From contig NZ_PCOZ01000009.1 in assembly GCF_002979555.1 (NCBI RefSeq), positions 102,022 through 166,021 of the forward strand: a stretch of 64,000 bases of DNA. Direction: 5' to 3'. The translations under genes were made by a program, and so were the position numbers. Of the stretch, positions 14,496 to 22,352 are shown piece by piece. This DNA is from Pseudomonas sp. MYb60. GTDB taxonomy: Bacteria > Pseudomonadota > Gammaproteobacteria > Pseudomonadales > Pseudomonadaceae. Each line of letters opens with the position of its first letter. The stretch's first letter is position 1. Below the pieces are notes generated by a model. The model was not told where the DNA came from, ran no database searches, and was given only the letters and a program-made list of their open reading frames with translations.

Positions 14496-15136
14496 TCATT
14501 GTGAATTGCGCGCAGGGCTCTGAAGAGTGGCACCAGGAGCGAGCAGGCGTTATCACAGCCAGCATGTTTGGCGATGCGCGAGCGAAGCTCAAGTCAGGAC
14601 CGAACAAGGGCGAACCAACCGCCAAGGCTCAGGATTATGCATTCCGACTGGCTGTGGAGCGGATCAGCGGCAAGCCCCTTGATGGCGGCTTTGAGACCTG
14701 GCAAATGCGCCGCGGGCATGAACTTGAACCACAGGCTCGCATGGAGCATGAAGCTCAAACCGGCTTGATTGTCACTCAAGTCGGACTTGTAAAAACCGAC
14801 GACGGCGCATTTGGCGCCAGTGCAGATGGCTTCATCGGCGAAGATGGCGGCTCGGAGTACAAGTGCTTCCTCGCCCCTGAAAAACTTCGGTCGTTTCACA
14901 TCGACAATGACGCCAGCGAGATCATGGACCAGGTACAGGGGTGCATGTGGATCACCGGTCGCAAGTGGTGGCACATCGGGATGTACTGTCCAGCCCTTGA
15001 ATCGGTCGGACGCCAGTTGTGGTGGCAGGAATTTAAGCGCGACGACAACTACATCGACAAGCTTGAAGAGGAACTTTGGGAGTTCAAGCTTCTGGTGGAC
15101 GGATATGAGGAGAAACTGCGGAGTAAAGCAGCATGA
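14492..15136 (+). CDS. YqaJ-type recombination exonuclease
   Basis: 214 aa. The YqaJ/lambda-exo fold is visible: GSEEWHQERAGVITASMFGD at the N-terminus, RRGHELEPQARMEHE, then the metal site GASADGFIGEDGGSEYKCFL with the D-X(n)-E-X-K pattern of PD-(D/E)XK nucleases. DQVQGCMWITGRKWW follows. It resects double-strand ends 5' to 3' for the annealing protein encoded just upstream (4-bp overlap). Domain intact, full length. Confidence 0.92.
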   Translation: MIIVNCAQGSEEWHQERAGVITASMFGDARAKLKSGPNKGEPTAKAQDYAFRLAVERISGKPLDGGFETWQMRRGHELEPQARMEHEAQTGLIVTQVGLVKTDDGAFGASADGFIGEDGGSEYKCFLAPEKLRSFHIDNDASEIMDQVQGCMWITGRKWWHIGMYCPALESVGRQLWWQEFKRDDNYIDKLEEELWEFKLLVDGYEEKLRSKAA

Positions 15137-15375
15137 TCAGCAACCACCTCAGCATGGTCGAGCAGCAGCGCCGGCACGCCGATTCAATATCAGAGCGTAC
15201 CGCGTTGTTCCTGGCCGCAGGCGGGACGATCGTCCAGGGCGAAAGCCCTGCCATCAACCCGCCGCCACCGAAGCGCTCGGCCAAGATCGATCCAGAAACC
15301 ATCCTCAAGCGCCGCAAGCCGGCTATCACAGCGGCAGAACGTAAGGCGCTGCGCAAACTTGCGGAGGCGTTATGA
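15133..15375 (+). CDS. Small hypothetical phage protein
   Basis: 80 aa, overlapping both neighbours by 4 bp. Polar, with a proline-rich middle (INPPPPKRSAKI) and a basic helical end (TAAERKALRKLAEAL). Not recognised. Confidence 0.65.
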   Translation: MISNHLSMVEQQRRHADSISERTALFLAAGGTIVQGESPAINPPPPKRSAKIDPETILKRRKPAITAAERKALRKLAEAL

Positions 15376-15845
15376 GCAAGAAGCGTAAGCCCCACAACCT
15401 ACAGGCACGCATTGCCCGGTCGTGCCGCTCGCTTCTGGCATCCAACCATGTCGCAGTGGTGAACATCGACCCCAGTGGCCGCCAGGGCATGATCAATTAC
15501 AAGTCGCTCAAGAACATTGCGCCGGGGAAGATCGGCCAGGCCGTCTGCGGCATTCCACACCGGTGGACGATCTACCTCAGCACGCTTTGCATCGACGCCC
15601 GCGGCGACCGCTATAGCAAGTCGGTGGAGGTGGCACCCGATGGCGTCTACCTCTCCGACCACCTGGAAGACGTGATCGAGCACTACTACAAGCAGCTGCG
15701 CGAGTCGGCCAATCAAAGCCAGATGGTGGCTTCCGGCTGGATCGCCATTCCCGAGGTGATGTCGCTGGATGAGGCACACGCCGCGCGGATCTTCGAAGCG
15801 GTCGGCGCATGGCGCCAGGTGAAGGTTGACTCATGCGCCGCATAG
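15372..15845 (+). CDS. Hypothetical phage protein
   Basis: 157 aa. Basic N-terminus (SKKRKPHNLQARIARSCRSL), then a beta-rich part with VAVVNIDPSGRQGMINYKSL and YLSDHLEDVIEHYYKQLRES. It is part of the coupled recombination operon (4-bp overlap upstream). Similar genes occur in Pseudomonas phage early regions from memory of the pattern; no function can be given. Confidence 0.65.
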   Translation: MSKKRKPHNLQARIARSCRSLLASNHVAVVNIDPSGRQGMINYKSLKNIAPGKIGQAVCGIPHRWTIYLSTLCIDARGDRYSKSVEVAPDGVYLSDHLEDVIEHYYKQLRESANQSQMVASGWIAIPEVMSLDEAHAARIFEAVGAWRQVKVDSCAA

Positions 15846-15914
15846 CCCGCACCCAGCAACGCAAACGTCAAACCTGGCTCGCACTGCCGGCCAGCGGAAT
15901 AGAAGAGGTAGGCC

Positions 15915-16400
15915 ATGGCTGTGACCCAGGAAGAACGAACAGCCAAGTTGGCCGAGAAGCGGCAGGAACTGGGCGAGCAGGAATTGCGGCACACGGCCCC
16001 CTACGGCACACGGCAGATGCTCGACGAACTGATGCGCTGGCATGAGATCGAGGAGGTCAGCGAGGCCGTGCAGTTACTGGTGCTGAATGGTCGGGCCGAG
16101 GATCTGCCGCCGGCGCCGCCGAAAGTCAAAGGTCCGTCCGACATCATCCGCCACTACTTCCGCGAGAAGATGCGTGAACGACTGGCGGCGCTCACCACCG
16201 ACCTGGGCGAGACGAAAGACCGGTCCACGATTTGGCGGTTGATCGCACACGCCCACTCGCTTGGTGCCGAGAAGTCCGCCTACCTGCTTGCAATCCCGCG
16301 CCACGATATGGCCGTATCTGAAAACGTGGCGCGTAAATTAAGGCAAACAGGCTTCGCTAAATCGCTCCAAATGAACGCCGAAGACGACGGCGACGAATAA
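15915..16400 (+). CDS. Hypothetical phage protein
   Basis: 161 aa. N-terminal coiled helix (EERTAKLAEKRQELGEQELR), a middle with LPPAPPKVKGPSDIIRHYFR and a helical C-terminus. AGGTAGG precedes the ATG. A competing frame from 15833 overlaps it but looks less protein-like. It is followed by a hairpin leader motif and a leftward cargo gene. Confidence 0.65.
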   Translation: MAVTQEERTAKLAEKRQELGEQELRHTAPYGTRQMLDELMRWHEIEEVSEAVQLLVLNGRAEDLPPAPPKVKGPSDIIRHYFREKMRERLAALTTDLGETKDRSTIWRLIAHAHSLGAEKSAYLLAIPRHDMAVSENVARKLRQTGFAKSLQMNAEDDGDE

Positions 16401-16406
16401 CCCACC

Positions 16407-16440
16407 CTACTAGCTGCATCCGGTAACCGGAGGGCGGCGC
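16407..16440. repeat. Leader-type motif with perfect hairpin (copy b)
   Basis: CCCTACTAGCTGCATCCGGT is followed by AACCGGAGGG. TCCGGT-A-ACCGGA (16419-16431) is a perfect dyad. It aligns with the CCTACATGCNTGCCGG motifs at 21966, 22321 and 22564. It sits between the end of a rightward gene and a leftward cargo gene. Confidence 0.45.
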
Positions 16441-16469
16441 TTACCCGAGGTAAACGAAATACCTAGGGC

Positions 16470-16853
16470 TCACGGCGAGTACGGAAGCCAGTACGTCAAC
16501 GTACCGATAGCGCCGGTCACCAGGAAGCTGTAGCCGAAGACCGAACCGGACGATTTGAACCGGGTCATGAACACAAAATAAGCAATGATCAATGCGAGAC
16601 AGAAACCGAGGATGGTGACGCCGCCGGGGGTGGTGTGGCTGAACGCCGGCGCGACGAACGTGACGATTTTCCGACTGAACCAAAACGCGCAGAACATATA
16701 GGCAAGGCTGATAACGAGGATCACTTTGACGTCGTCGTCGCTGGCACTAGAAGCCTTTCTCGGCTTGTTGGCCTCTTCATCTGCCCACTGGGCACCCAGC
16801 ATCGTGTCGTGTTTCTTCCCGCGCTCATCGGAGTACTTGGGCTGGTCGCTCAT
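16470..16853 (-). CDS. Leftward cargo membrane protein
   Basis: 127 aa. A polar N-terminus of about 42 residues (SDERGKKHDTMLGAQWADEE) is followed by three hydrophobic segments (about 44-64, 74-92, 104-122). It reads against the P_L operon and has its own sigma70 promoter at 16887-16914 and AAGGA 8 bases before the ATG. Such independently expressed genes in prophages are typical lysogenic-conversion (moron) genes. Function unknown; superinfection exclusion is one possibility. Confidence 0.75.
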   Translation of the reverse strand: MSDQPKYSDERGKKHDTMLGAQWADEEANKPRKASSASDDDVKVILVISLAYMFCAFWFSRKIVTFVAPAFSHTTPGGVTILGFCLALIIAYFVFMTRFKSSGSVFGYSFLVTGAIGTLTYWLPYSP

Positions 16854-16886
16854 TGACAGATCCTTCTGATCGATTAAAAGAGCCCT

Positions 16887-16914
16887 TATATAGACGGGCT
16901 CAACAGCTTGTCAA
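16887..16914 (-). promoter_or_regulatory. Promoter of the leftward membrane-protein gene
   Basis: On the leftward strand TTGACA (16914-16909) and TATATA (16892-16887) are 16 bp apart; TATAAG at 16890-16885 gives 18 bp. It starts a leader of about 30 bases before the ATG at 16853 and should be active without phage induction. Confidence 0.7.
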
Positions 16915-17164
16915 CCGAACTTTAATTGTGAGCGGCGGGAAGTTTTTCATTTACTAAGCCCCTCTCAATCGATTGTCTATTCCCCGCGCGATAGCGGGAA
17001 AATTGACGATAAATCAACCCACCCGCCCGGTGTCATTCCTCAGCAGGTTGACCGCGCCCACTCAATTGCGGACAGAAAAGCAAACACGCAAGTAAGGGCC
17101 GAATAATACTTGGCGGCAGAAGAAAGAATTTCCATTTTTTATCTATTAACCGAGGCGTCTGCCC
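16915..17164 (+). other. Non-coding stretch before the HNH gene
   Basis: No gene seen. It holds a small hairpin CCCGC-GCGATA-GCGGG (16982-16997) after a CCCCTC stretch, resembling the leader motif of this operon, and an AT-rich region (17127-17150) just before the HNH gene. Confidence 0.4.
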
Positions 17165-17665
17165 ATGATCTCATACGGGAGCGTGTGCAGCGGCATCGAA
17201 GCTGCTACACAATCTCGCTTCATGTCCAAGGTATCAAAAGCTGAGTCGGGGTGCTGGGAGTGGACGGGCGCCACAAACTCATCGGGATACGGAAAATTCG
17301 GCGCTGGCGGAAAAAGAGGGGCGACCTTGCTTGCGCATCGGGTCAGCTACCTGATGCATGTAGACGACATCCCGGGCGGAATGTACATCTGCCACCGTTG
17401 CGACAATCGAATCTGTGTAAATCCTGGACATCTATTTCTCGGAACTCCCACCGAAAACAACCGAGACATGGTGAGCAAAGGCCGTCAGCGCGGTTATGAC
17501 CGTTCTGGAGAAGGAAACCCTGCGGCCAAGATCACCCTTGTACAAGCCAGAGAGATAAGGGCACTCGTTGCCTCTGGGAAAAAGCGCTCAGACGTTGCCG
17601 TCGAGTATGGAATCTCCTACGGCCATTTCGGCCAGATAGTTACGAGGAAATCATGGCCGGAATAA
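17165..17665 (+). CDS. HNH endonuclease fused to a methyltransferase N-terminus
   Basis: 166 aa. Residues 3-16 (SYGSVCSGIEAATQ) are the start of a C5-cytosine methyltransferase (motif I). From residue 18 it becomes an HNH_3-type homing endonuclease: RFMSKVSKAESGCWEWTGAT, then HRVSYLMH and the zinc/catalytic core CHRCDNRICVNPGHLFLGTP with NNRDM. A C-terminal helix-turn-helix (KKRSDVAVEYGISYGHFGQI) probably reads DNA. The stop overlaps the restart of the methyltransferase by 13 bp. It appears inserted 48 bp into the host gene. Confidence 0.88.
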   Translation: MISYGSVCSGIEAATQSRFMSKVSKAESGCWEWTGATNSSGYGKFGAGGKRGATLLAHRVSYLMHVDDIPGGMYICHRCDNRICVNPGHLFLGTPTENNRDMVSKGRQRGYDRSGEGNPAAKITLVQAREIRALVASGKKRSDVAVEYGISYGHFGQIVTRKSWPE

Positions 17666-17706
17666 CTTATGGCTCCGTTTGTTCGGGGATAGAAGCGGCT
17701 ACGCAA
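17213..17706 (+). mobile_element. HNH homing element inserted in the methyltransferase gene
   Basis: The 494-bp segment begins after the first ATQ codons and ends after the second. It carries the HNH coding part plus a duplicate of the interrupted 5' end. The two duplicates encode the same 13 residues (YGSVCSGIEAATQ), but 10 of 13 codons differ. The boundaries are set by this protein-level repeat. Confidence 0.65.
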
Positions 17707-18593
17707 GCGTGGGGACCGCTGGGCATGCGCGCTGCGTGGTTCGCCGAGATTGAGCCGTTCCCCTCAGCGGTACTGGCCCACCATTACCCCGACGTGCCGA
17801 ACCACGGCGACATGACCAAGCTGGCCGCCCTGGTGCTGGCCAGCAAGATCCCGGCGCCGGACGTGCTGGTCGGCGGCACCCCTTGCCAGGCCTTCTCGGT
17901 CGCCGGTATGCGCGAAGGACTCACCGACCCGCGCGGCGCCCTCACCATCAAATACGTGGAGCTTGCAGATGCAGTTGACTATGTTCGCGCTGGCCAGCGA
18001 AAGCCCGCCAGCGTCATCGTCTGGGAGAACGTCCCAGGCGTCCTCAGCGACAAAGGGAACGCCTTCGGATGCTTTCTTGGCGCGCTTGCTGGGGAAGACT
18101 GCGAGCTGCAGCCTCCAGGGAAAAAATGGCAGAACGCTGGTTGTGTGTATGGACCCAAAAGAGCAATCGCGTGGCGGGTCTTGGACGCCCAATATTTCGG
18201 CCTGGCCCAACGACGCCGTCGTGTGTTCGTTGTCGCAAGTGCTCGAGACGGGTTCGATCCCGCCGAGGTACTTTTTGAGCGCGAAGGCACTCGCCGGGAT
18301 AGCCCGCCGGGACGGTCGTCGGAGTTTGCACTTCACCCTACTCTCACGGCACAAGGGGGGGGGGCTCTCTCGATGACCGAGAGGCATATGTGCTGGAGCC
18401 CGGGGGCGTCCGCCGAACCAGTGTGATCGAGTGGGAGCGCTGCCAAGGCTTTACCGACGATTACACCCTGATCCCCTGGCGTGGCAAGCCTGCCAGCGAA
18501 TGCCCGGACGGTCCCCGCTACAAGGCGATTGGCAATAGCAAGGCCGTCACCGTGGTTCGCTGGATCGGCCGGCGCCTTCTGCAACAACTCTGA
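17653..18593 (+). pseudogene. C5-cytosine DNA methyltransferase, frameshifted at a run of 10 G
   Basis: Motif I YGSVCSGIEAATQAWGPLG, catalytic motif IV GGTPCQAFSVAGMREGL, motif VI ENVPGVL and motif VIII QRRRRVFVVAS are in the first frame, which ends at 18426. Motifs IX-X (WERCQGFTDDYT, YKAIGNSKAVTVVRWIGRRL) continue in another frame to 18593. The switch point is a G10 run at 18355-18364; one more G, or two fewer, restores a protein of about 313 aa. It could be a broken gene, a phase-variable gene or a sequencing error. It would methylate phage or host DNA. Confidence 0.8.
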
Positions 18594-18609
18594 AATCCCC
18601 CACCCCACC

Positions 18610-18635
18610 GCCCGGGCATGGCCCGGCAAGGACTC
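18610..18635 (+). repeat. Hairpin leader without its gene (copy h)
   Basis: CCGGGC-ATG-GCCCGG stem-loop followed by CAAGGACTC, the layout that elsewhere in this operon leads directly into an ATG. Here it is followed by the end of a leftward cargo gene, as if that gene was inserted between leader and target. Confidence 0.5.
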
Positions 18636-18680
18636 ACTACACCGATACGATCACAAGCGTTCTTTCAGAGCTGATACGTC

Positions 18681-19538
18681 TTACCCCTTAAAGTTAAAAA
18701 GCTTTTCTGCTCCCGACAACAGGTCAGATTCCTCTACCGGACAAGTCAAATTGAAGGCGTTGCAGATTGCTCTGACTGATTGAGGGAAAGGCGCTTTTGC
18801 ATATGGAGATATATAAACAGCTTTTATCAAGCTGCTCACATCTATAGATAATGTGCGATGAGAGGGTACAAAATTCTCAAAATTAGAATGAGAGGCTTCA
18901 CCCACAAAAAAGGCTCGCACCTCATTCTCGTGGGCAAAAGATATACGCTTTAGCATTGGAACAATATGCCCATCAACATTACAGTCAAGGGGAGAAAGAT
19001 TTTCGTCGTCGTAATCAAGATATTTCACTGCACCAATAAATATTTTTTTATCTACTTGCGCACAACTGAGCAAAGCGCTTTCTAGATCTCCGACAGTAGT
19101 TTTGATTGCAACCCCTTTATTCTGATCACTATATAACTTCCACATAGCCTCAGATTGGTGATCCGAACGATACCAACAGCTTACCAACGTACCTTTAAAT
19201 ACAGCATCAATTAACTTCTTAAAGTTCGAATCACGATTATCAATAGACAAACGCATTTTTTTAACGCCGTCATTTTGAGAAACATGCGGAGGCATACCGT
19301 TTGCTTCTAACAACGCGAGCATGGCGCGTGTCCCTTCGTATGCCTTACCGCTTATATCATACATAGCTCGCAATGCTACCAAAGGAGGATAACCTTCAAA
19401 CGGATCCGTATCAGCGTAATAACTTAGCGGAGAAAAGAACAGGGATTCATCACTAACAATATTCACAAACTTATCTAGTGACATATAACGCCACAACACG
19501 TCTTCGCGATTTAGACTCTTTAGAATCTCGACTTCCAT
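18681..19538 (-). CDS. DUF2971-like cargo protein
   Basis: 285 aa. Residues about 15-60 (LWRYMSLDKFVNIVSDESLF, FFSPLSYYADTDPFEGYPP) and the later block VSCWYRSDHQSEAMWKLYSD with GVAIKTT match DUF2971, a family of unknown function reported in mobile and defence-rich regions. The gene is clearly more AT-rich than the phage genes beside it and uses different codons, pointing to separate acquisition. ATG 19538 is preferred; the frame extends upstream to 19706 but that part overlaps the rightward gene. Confidence 0.8.
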   Translation of the reverse strand: MEVEILKSLNREDVLWRYMSLDKFVNIVSDESLFFSPLSYYADTDPFEGYPPLVALRAMYDISGKAYEGTRAMLALLEANGMPPHVSQNDGVKKMRLSIDNRDSNFKKLIDAVFKGTLVSCWYRSDHQSEAMWKLYSDQNKGVAIKTTVGDLESALLSCAQVDKKIFIGAVKYLDYDDENLSPLDCNVDGHIVPMLKRISFAHENEVRAFFVGEASHSNFENFVPSHRTLSIDVSSLIKAVYISPYAKAPFPQSVRAICNAFNLTCPVEESDLLSGAEKLFNFKG

Positions 19539-19608
19539 ACACGCACCACTTGCTGTTTTTACGACATTAACACCTATCTCCCACCATACCAATAAATGGA
19601 GGCTGTCT

Positions 19609-20253
19609 ATGCCCGTAGAAAAAAAACCGGACACGCCGTTGAAGGTTGAGCTATCGACAGTCACAAAGCTGGTCATCACCGGCGCGCCGCGGCTGGACCC
19701 GATCACCGTCTTCCTCGAGGACTTCGGCCGGCGCGACTGCCCGACCGATTCCGATCCAAACTACCAGACGGGCCAAGGCAAGATCACCATCAACTGCTGG
19801 GACAACAGCTGGAACGCATACTGGGGCGGGATGGGGCCGCGCACCGTCGCCGAGTTCGTCGCTAAATGTGACTGGGGCTACGTCCTGAACTGCCTGGATC
19901 GCGGGATCAGTAGCACGCGATTCAGTGGTGACGCGCTCCACACCTTCGCCAAAAAGTGCATCGTCCAGCGCAGGCGGCAGCAAACCGGGCGCCACGACTG
20001 GGAGCTGGGCGAGCTGAGCAAGGGCGAGGCCATGGAGCTGTGGCATGACATCGATGTTCTGCGCAGCGTTGAGTCGCCGAACGAATGCTGGCATCACAGC
20101 ACGTTACTGACCGAGCTTTTCGGTGATGAGTGGCACTACCCCGTCGGGGACAAGGCCGTCGAGGAAAACCACGAATTCACGTACCTAAAGCGCGTAGTCG
20201 AGGCAGTTCAGGAAGCGCTGCGGCTGGAATCGCTGCAGCAGGAGGCAGCATGA
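19609..20253 (+). CDS. Hypothetical phage protein
   Basis: 214 aa with GGAGG before the ATG. Contains a Trp/Asp-rich block (INCWDNSWNAYWGGMGP), a Cys-containing middle (KCDWGYVLNCLDRG) and a helical end. It resembles conserved phage early proteins of Pseudomonas in general character; I do not recognise a domain. The stop overlaps the DUF4406-like gene in ATGA. Confidence 0.7.
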   Translation: MPVEKKPDTPLKVELSTVTKLVITGAPRLDPITVFLEDFGRRDCPTDSDPNYQTGQGKITINCWDNSWNAYWGGMGPRTVAEFVAKCDWGYVLNCLDRGISSTRFSGDALHTFAKKCIVQRRRQQTGRHDWELGELSKGEAMELWHDIDVLRSVESPNECWHHSTLLTELFGDEWHYPVGDKAVEENHEFTYLKRVVEAVQEALRLESLQQEAA

Positions 20254-20567
20254 AGCGTATCTACCTCAGCGGCCCCATGACCGGACTGCCCGGCCTCAAC
20301 TTCGCCGCATTCCACGCAATGACCGACAACCTGCGCGCCGACGGCCACACCGTCACCAACCCCGCCGAACTCAACCCCGACGGCGGTACCTTGAACGACT
20401 GCATGCGCCGCGACATTGCCGCCCTGATGGACTGCGACACCGTGGCCACCCTACCCGGCGGGGAGTATTCAAAGGGTGCCCGCCTGGAAGTCTTGATCGC
20501 CGAACGCTCCGGCATGACGGTGGTGAATGCCCATGATCTGGTTACATCTCACCCGATAAATATCTAG
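20250..20567 (+). CDS. DUF4406-like protein
   Basis: 105 aa. MKRIYLSGPMTGLPGLNFAA at the N-terminus and the later LMDCDTVATLPGGEYSKGAR are characteristic of DUF4406, small Rossmann-like proteins related to nucleoside 2-deoxyribosyltransferases. The enzymatic role is not proven for the family. ATG 20250 overlaps the preceding stop; an upstream in-frame ATG lies within the neighbour. The end overlaps the stop of a leftward cargo gene by 4 bp. Confidence 0.8.
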   Translation: MKRIYLSGPMTGLPGLNFAAFHAMTDNLRADGHTVTNPAELNPDGGTLNDCMRRDIAALMDCDTVATLPGGEYSKGARLEVLIAERSGMTVVNAHDLVTSHPINI

Positions 20568-21214
20568 GCAGATAAATTCTTAATAAGAGCGCGCGCGCCC
20601 GTTTCTAACTCTTTATATTGAGACGTGATCTCTTTCCCACCTCTAGCTGTTTCCTTTACCAGGTTCAAGTGACGCCTAAGCCTCGGGCGCTCGTCCTCGA
20701 AAACAATATAAATCATCTTTTCAAACCATTCGGTAACAGAATCATCCAAATCAGAGGGGCGCGTAGCAAACCTAGAAATATCTTCATCACTGAGTATTTC
20801 ACACATATTGCTCCATGCGTAATTCAAGCTTTTCGAGTGCTGCCACCACAGCTCCATTCCAAAATCCTTCATCACCTCGCTTGGATCATCTTCAAGCGTC
20901 TCACTGTTTAAGGAGTTCATCAATTGATCTCGAACAGATATCACAAAGCGCCTGATGAAATCAGGGTCACTAGTCATATCCCTGAGCTCTTTTATCATTC
21001 GATACTTTTCTGCGTGTTTAAACTGCGTGCGCCATGAATTTAATGCATATACAGCAGTGAGTGCAGCTCCAATTGTAGCTAAGCTTGAAAGAGCTCCAAG
21101 GAACGTAATAAAGCTCACCTCACCCGATTTCGTAAAAATAAAACCAAATACAACTCCAGCACAAAACAATAAACAACAGTAGCAAAAAATTACATAGCCG
21201 TTCGTTCTGCTCAT
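20564..21214 (-). CDS. Leftward cargo membrane protein, AT-rich
   Basis: 216 aa. Two membrane helices at the N-terminus (about residues 7-28 and 34-57, ITFLGALSSLATIGAALTAV), then a helical cytoplasmic domain of about 155 residues. The layout recalls membrane-anchored abortive-infection or exclusion proteins, but I cannot identify a family. AT-rich and opposed to the operon. GGCGGAAA lies before the ATG. Tail-to-tail with the DUF4406-like gene. Confidence 0.75.
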   Translation of the reverse strand: MSRTNGYVIFCYCCLLFCAGVVFGFIFTKSGEVSFITFLGALSSLATIGAALTAVYALNSWRTQFKHAEKYRMIKELRDMTSDPDFIRRFVISVRDQLMNSLNSETLEDDPSEVMKDFGMELWWQHSKSLNYAWSNMCEILSDEDISRFATRPSDLDDSVTEWFEKMIYIVFEDERPRLRRHLNLVKETARGGKEITSQYKELETGARALIKNLSA

Positions 21215-21279
21215 TTTATTTCCGCCATGTTACTTAAGACTGAGAGCTTAACCTACTAACCCCTCCCCCTTCAAAGTCA

Positions 21280-21309
21280 GCCGCTATAGCGGCAAGGACG
21301 AACTCGCCC
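21280..21309 (+). promoter_or_regulatory. Hairpin leader with Shine-Dalgarno (copy g)
   Basis: GCCGC-TATA-GCGGC stem-loop followed by AAGGA and an 11-base spacer to the ATG at 21310. It is preceded by ACCTACTAACCCCTCCCCC, like the C-rich lead-in of the other copies. Confidence 0.55.
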
Positions 21310-21675
21310 ATGAAAACGGTGAAGCTCACGGAAAAACAGCACCTCGTCCTCGATGAGTTGCGCAAGATCGGGCGCAAAAACGCCTATCGATATGTTGAAA
21401 AGCAGGCGTATCTGCACCAGGAAGACCTCAGGAAGCTAACTCTTGGAGATCAGGCGTGCGTGTTCGGTATGGGCGGCTTGAGCTATCAAGTAGCGCAACG
21501 CCTGGGCACCTCTGCTCCATCCGTATTGAGCATCTTCAAAGCCCTGCGACGCAAAGGTCTGGTGCTCCGCGAAGAGAGCTATCCCGATTATCAGCGGGCG
21601 CGCTACTGGTGGCCGGTTGGCCTGGCCGCCGAGCTCTACGCCGAACTGCAGGCTGAAAACCGGGTGACGCCATGA
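21310..21675 (+). CDS. Winged-helix-like phage protein
   Basis: 121 aa. The N-terminus LTEKQHLVLDELRKIGRK and a later block APSVLSIFKALRRKGLVLRE followed by YPDYQRARYWWPV look like a winged helix (recognition helix then wing). Probably a small DNA-binding protein of the early operon; target unknown. Confidence 0.7.
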   Translation: MKTVKLTEKQHLVLDELRKIGRKNAYRYVEKQAYLHQEDLRKLTLGDQACVFGMGGLSYQVAQRLGTSAPSVLSIFKALRRKGLVLREESYPDYQRARYWWPVGLAAELYAELQAENRVTP

Positions 21676-21965
21676 CCTCCACCTTAAGGCTCTCGAGCGA
21701 GTTGATCTGAAAATGCCGGGCGTGGATGTGACCAATGGACCAAGGCGTTGAGTTACTAGCCCAGAGGAAGGGAGTTGTTTAACTCGCAGCTAACTACTAC
21801 GGTCCACTGAATCACTGCCCACAGCATGAAGGGCGCGCTCCAATGGCTTGATAGAGCGCCAGCCGGCAATACACCTCAACAGCAAATTTCTGAAATGCAT
21901 GCGCGACATGTCATTTCTAGCACAGCTTTCGATCTAGTCCAGGATCGATTTCAAATAAAAACCAT
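21676..21965 (+). other. Non-coding stretch
   Basis: I see no convincing gene, terminator or promoter. The region becomes AT-rich towards 21950 and leads into the leader motif at 21966. Confidence 0.35.
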
Positions 21966-21993
21966 CCCCCTACATGCCTGCCGGTAATCGGTG
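21966..21993. repeat. Leader motif (copy d)
   Basis: CCCCCTACATGCCTGCCGGT then AATCGGTG. Near-identical lead-ins occur at 22321 and 22564. The leftward ORF ends at the very next base (21994). Confidence 0.5.
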
Positions 21994-22278
21994 TCAGGAC
22001 AATTGACTATCGATCCAACGCTCAGCAGCAGCCATAGCTTCATCGAGGGCGGCTGGGTAGTCGGGCCAGGGCCCAGTCAGTTCAGCGGCAACCTCGCCCA
22101 ACCCATCAATTGGCGCTGGCTCGATGATCTTCGCGGCAATCGGCGCATCGTCGTTCGGACGGCGCCAGTCGAACTTGAGAACCATCGTGTGACCCCGATA
22201 CGAATGGGCAATTGGAACATCGAGGTTGTGCGACACGCGCCCTCCTGAACACCAGATGCATTGAACAAACTTGTACAC
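21994..22278 (-). CDS. Small leftward cargo ORF
   Basis: 94 aa if started at ATG 22278; an internal ATG at 22185 gives about 63 aa. The C-terminal half is plausible protein (PWPDYPAALDEAMAAAERWI, predicted helix). A rightward frame of similar length (21991-22248) overlaps it but lacks a ribosome site and looks random. Flanked on both sides by copies of the leader motif. Moderate support only. Confidence 0.5.
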   Translation of the reverse strand: MYKFVQCIWCSGGRVSHNLDVPIAHSYRGHTMVLKFDWRRPNDDAPIAAKIIEPAPIDGLGEVAAELTGPWPDYPAALDEAMAAAERWIDSQLS

Positions 22279-22320
22279 GCTTCCCTGCGCCGCAGGAATC
22301 CAGGCGAAAAGCCATCAATC

Positions 22321-22350
22321 CCCCCCCTACATGCTTGCCGGAGAGAGGCG
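22321..22350. repeat. Leader motif (copy e)
   Basis: CCCCCCCTACATGCTTGCCG then GAGAGAGGCG. Matches copy d over the first 20 positions with one or two changes. It ends 2 bases before the stop of the leftward membrane-protein gene. Confidence 0.5.
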
Positions 22351-22352
22351 CT

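Noticed and set aside
15833..16045. 70-codon frame starting over the end of the 15372 gene
   Set aside because: The first 25 codons are plausible, but the rest is the +1 shadow of the 15915 gene. It could be the head of a decayed gene, but support is too weak.
21991..22248. Rightward frame opposite the small cargo ORF
   Set aside because: No ribosome site, and the residue pattern is less protein-like than the leftward frame.
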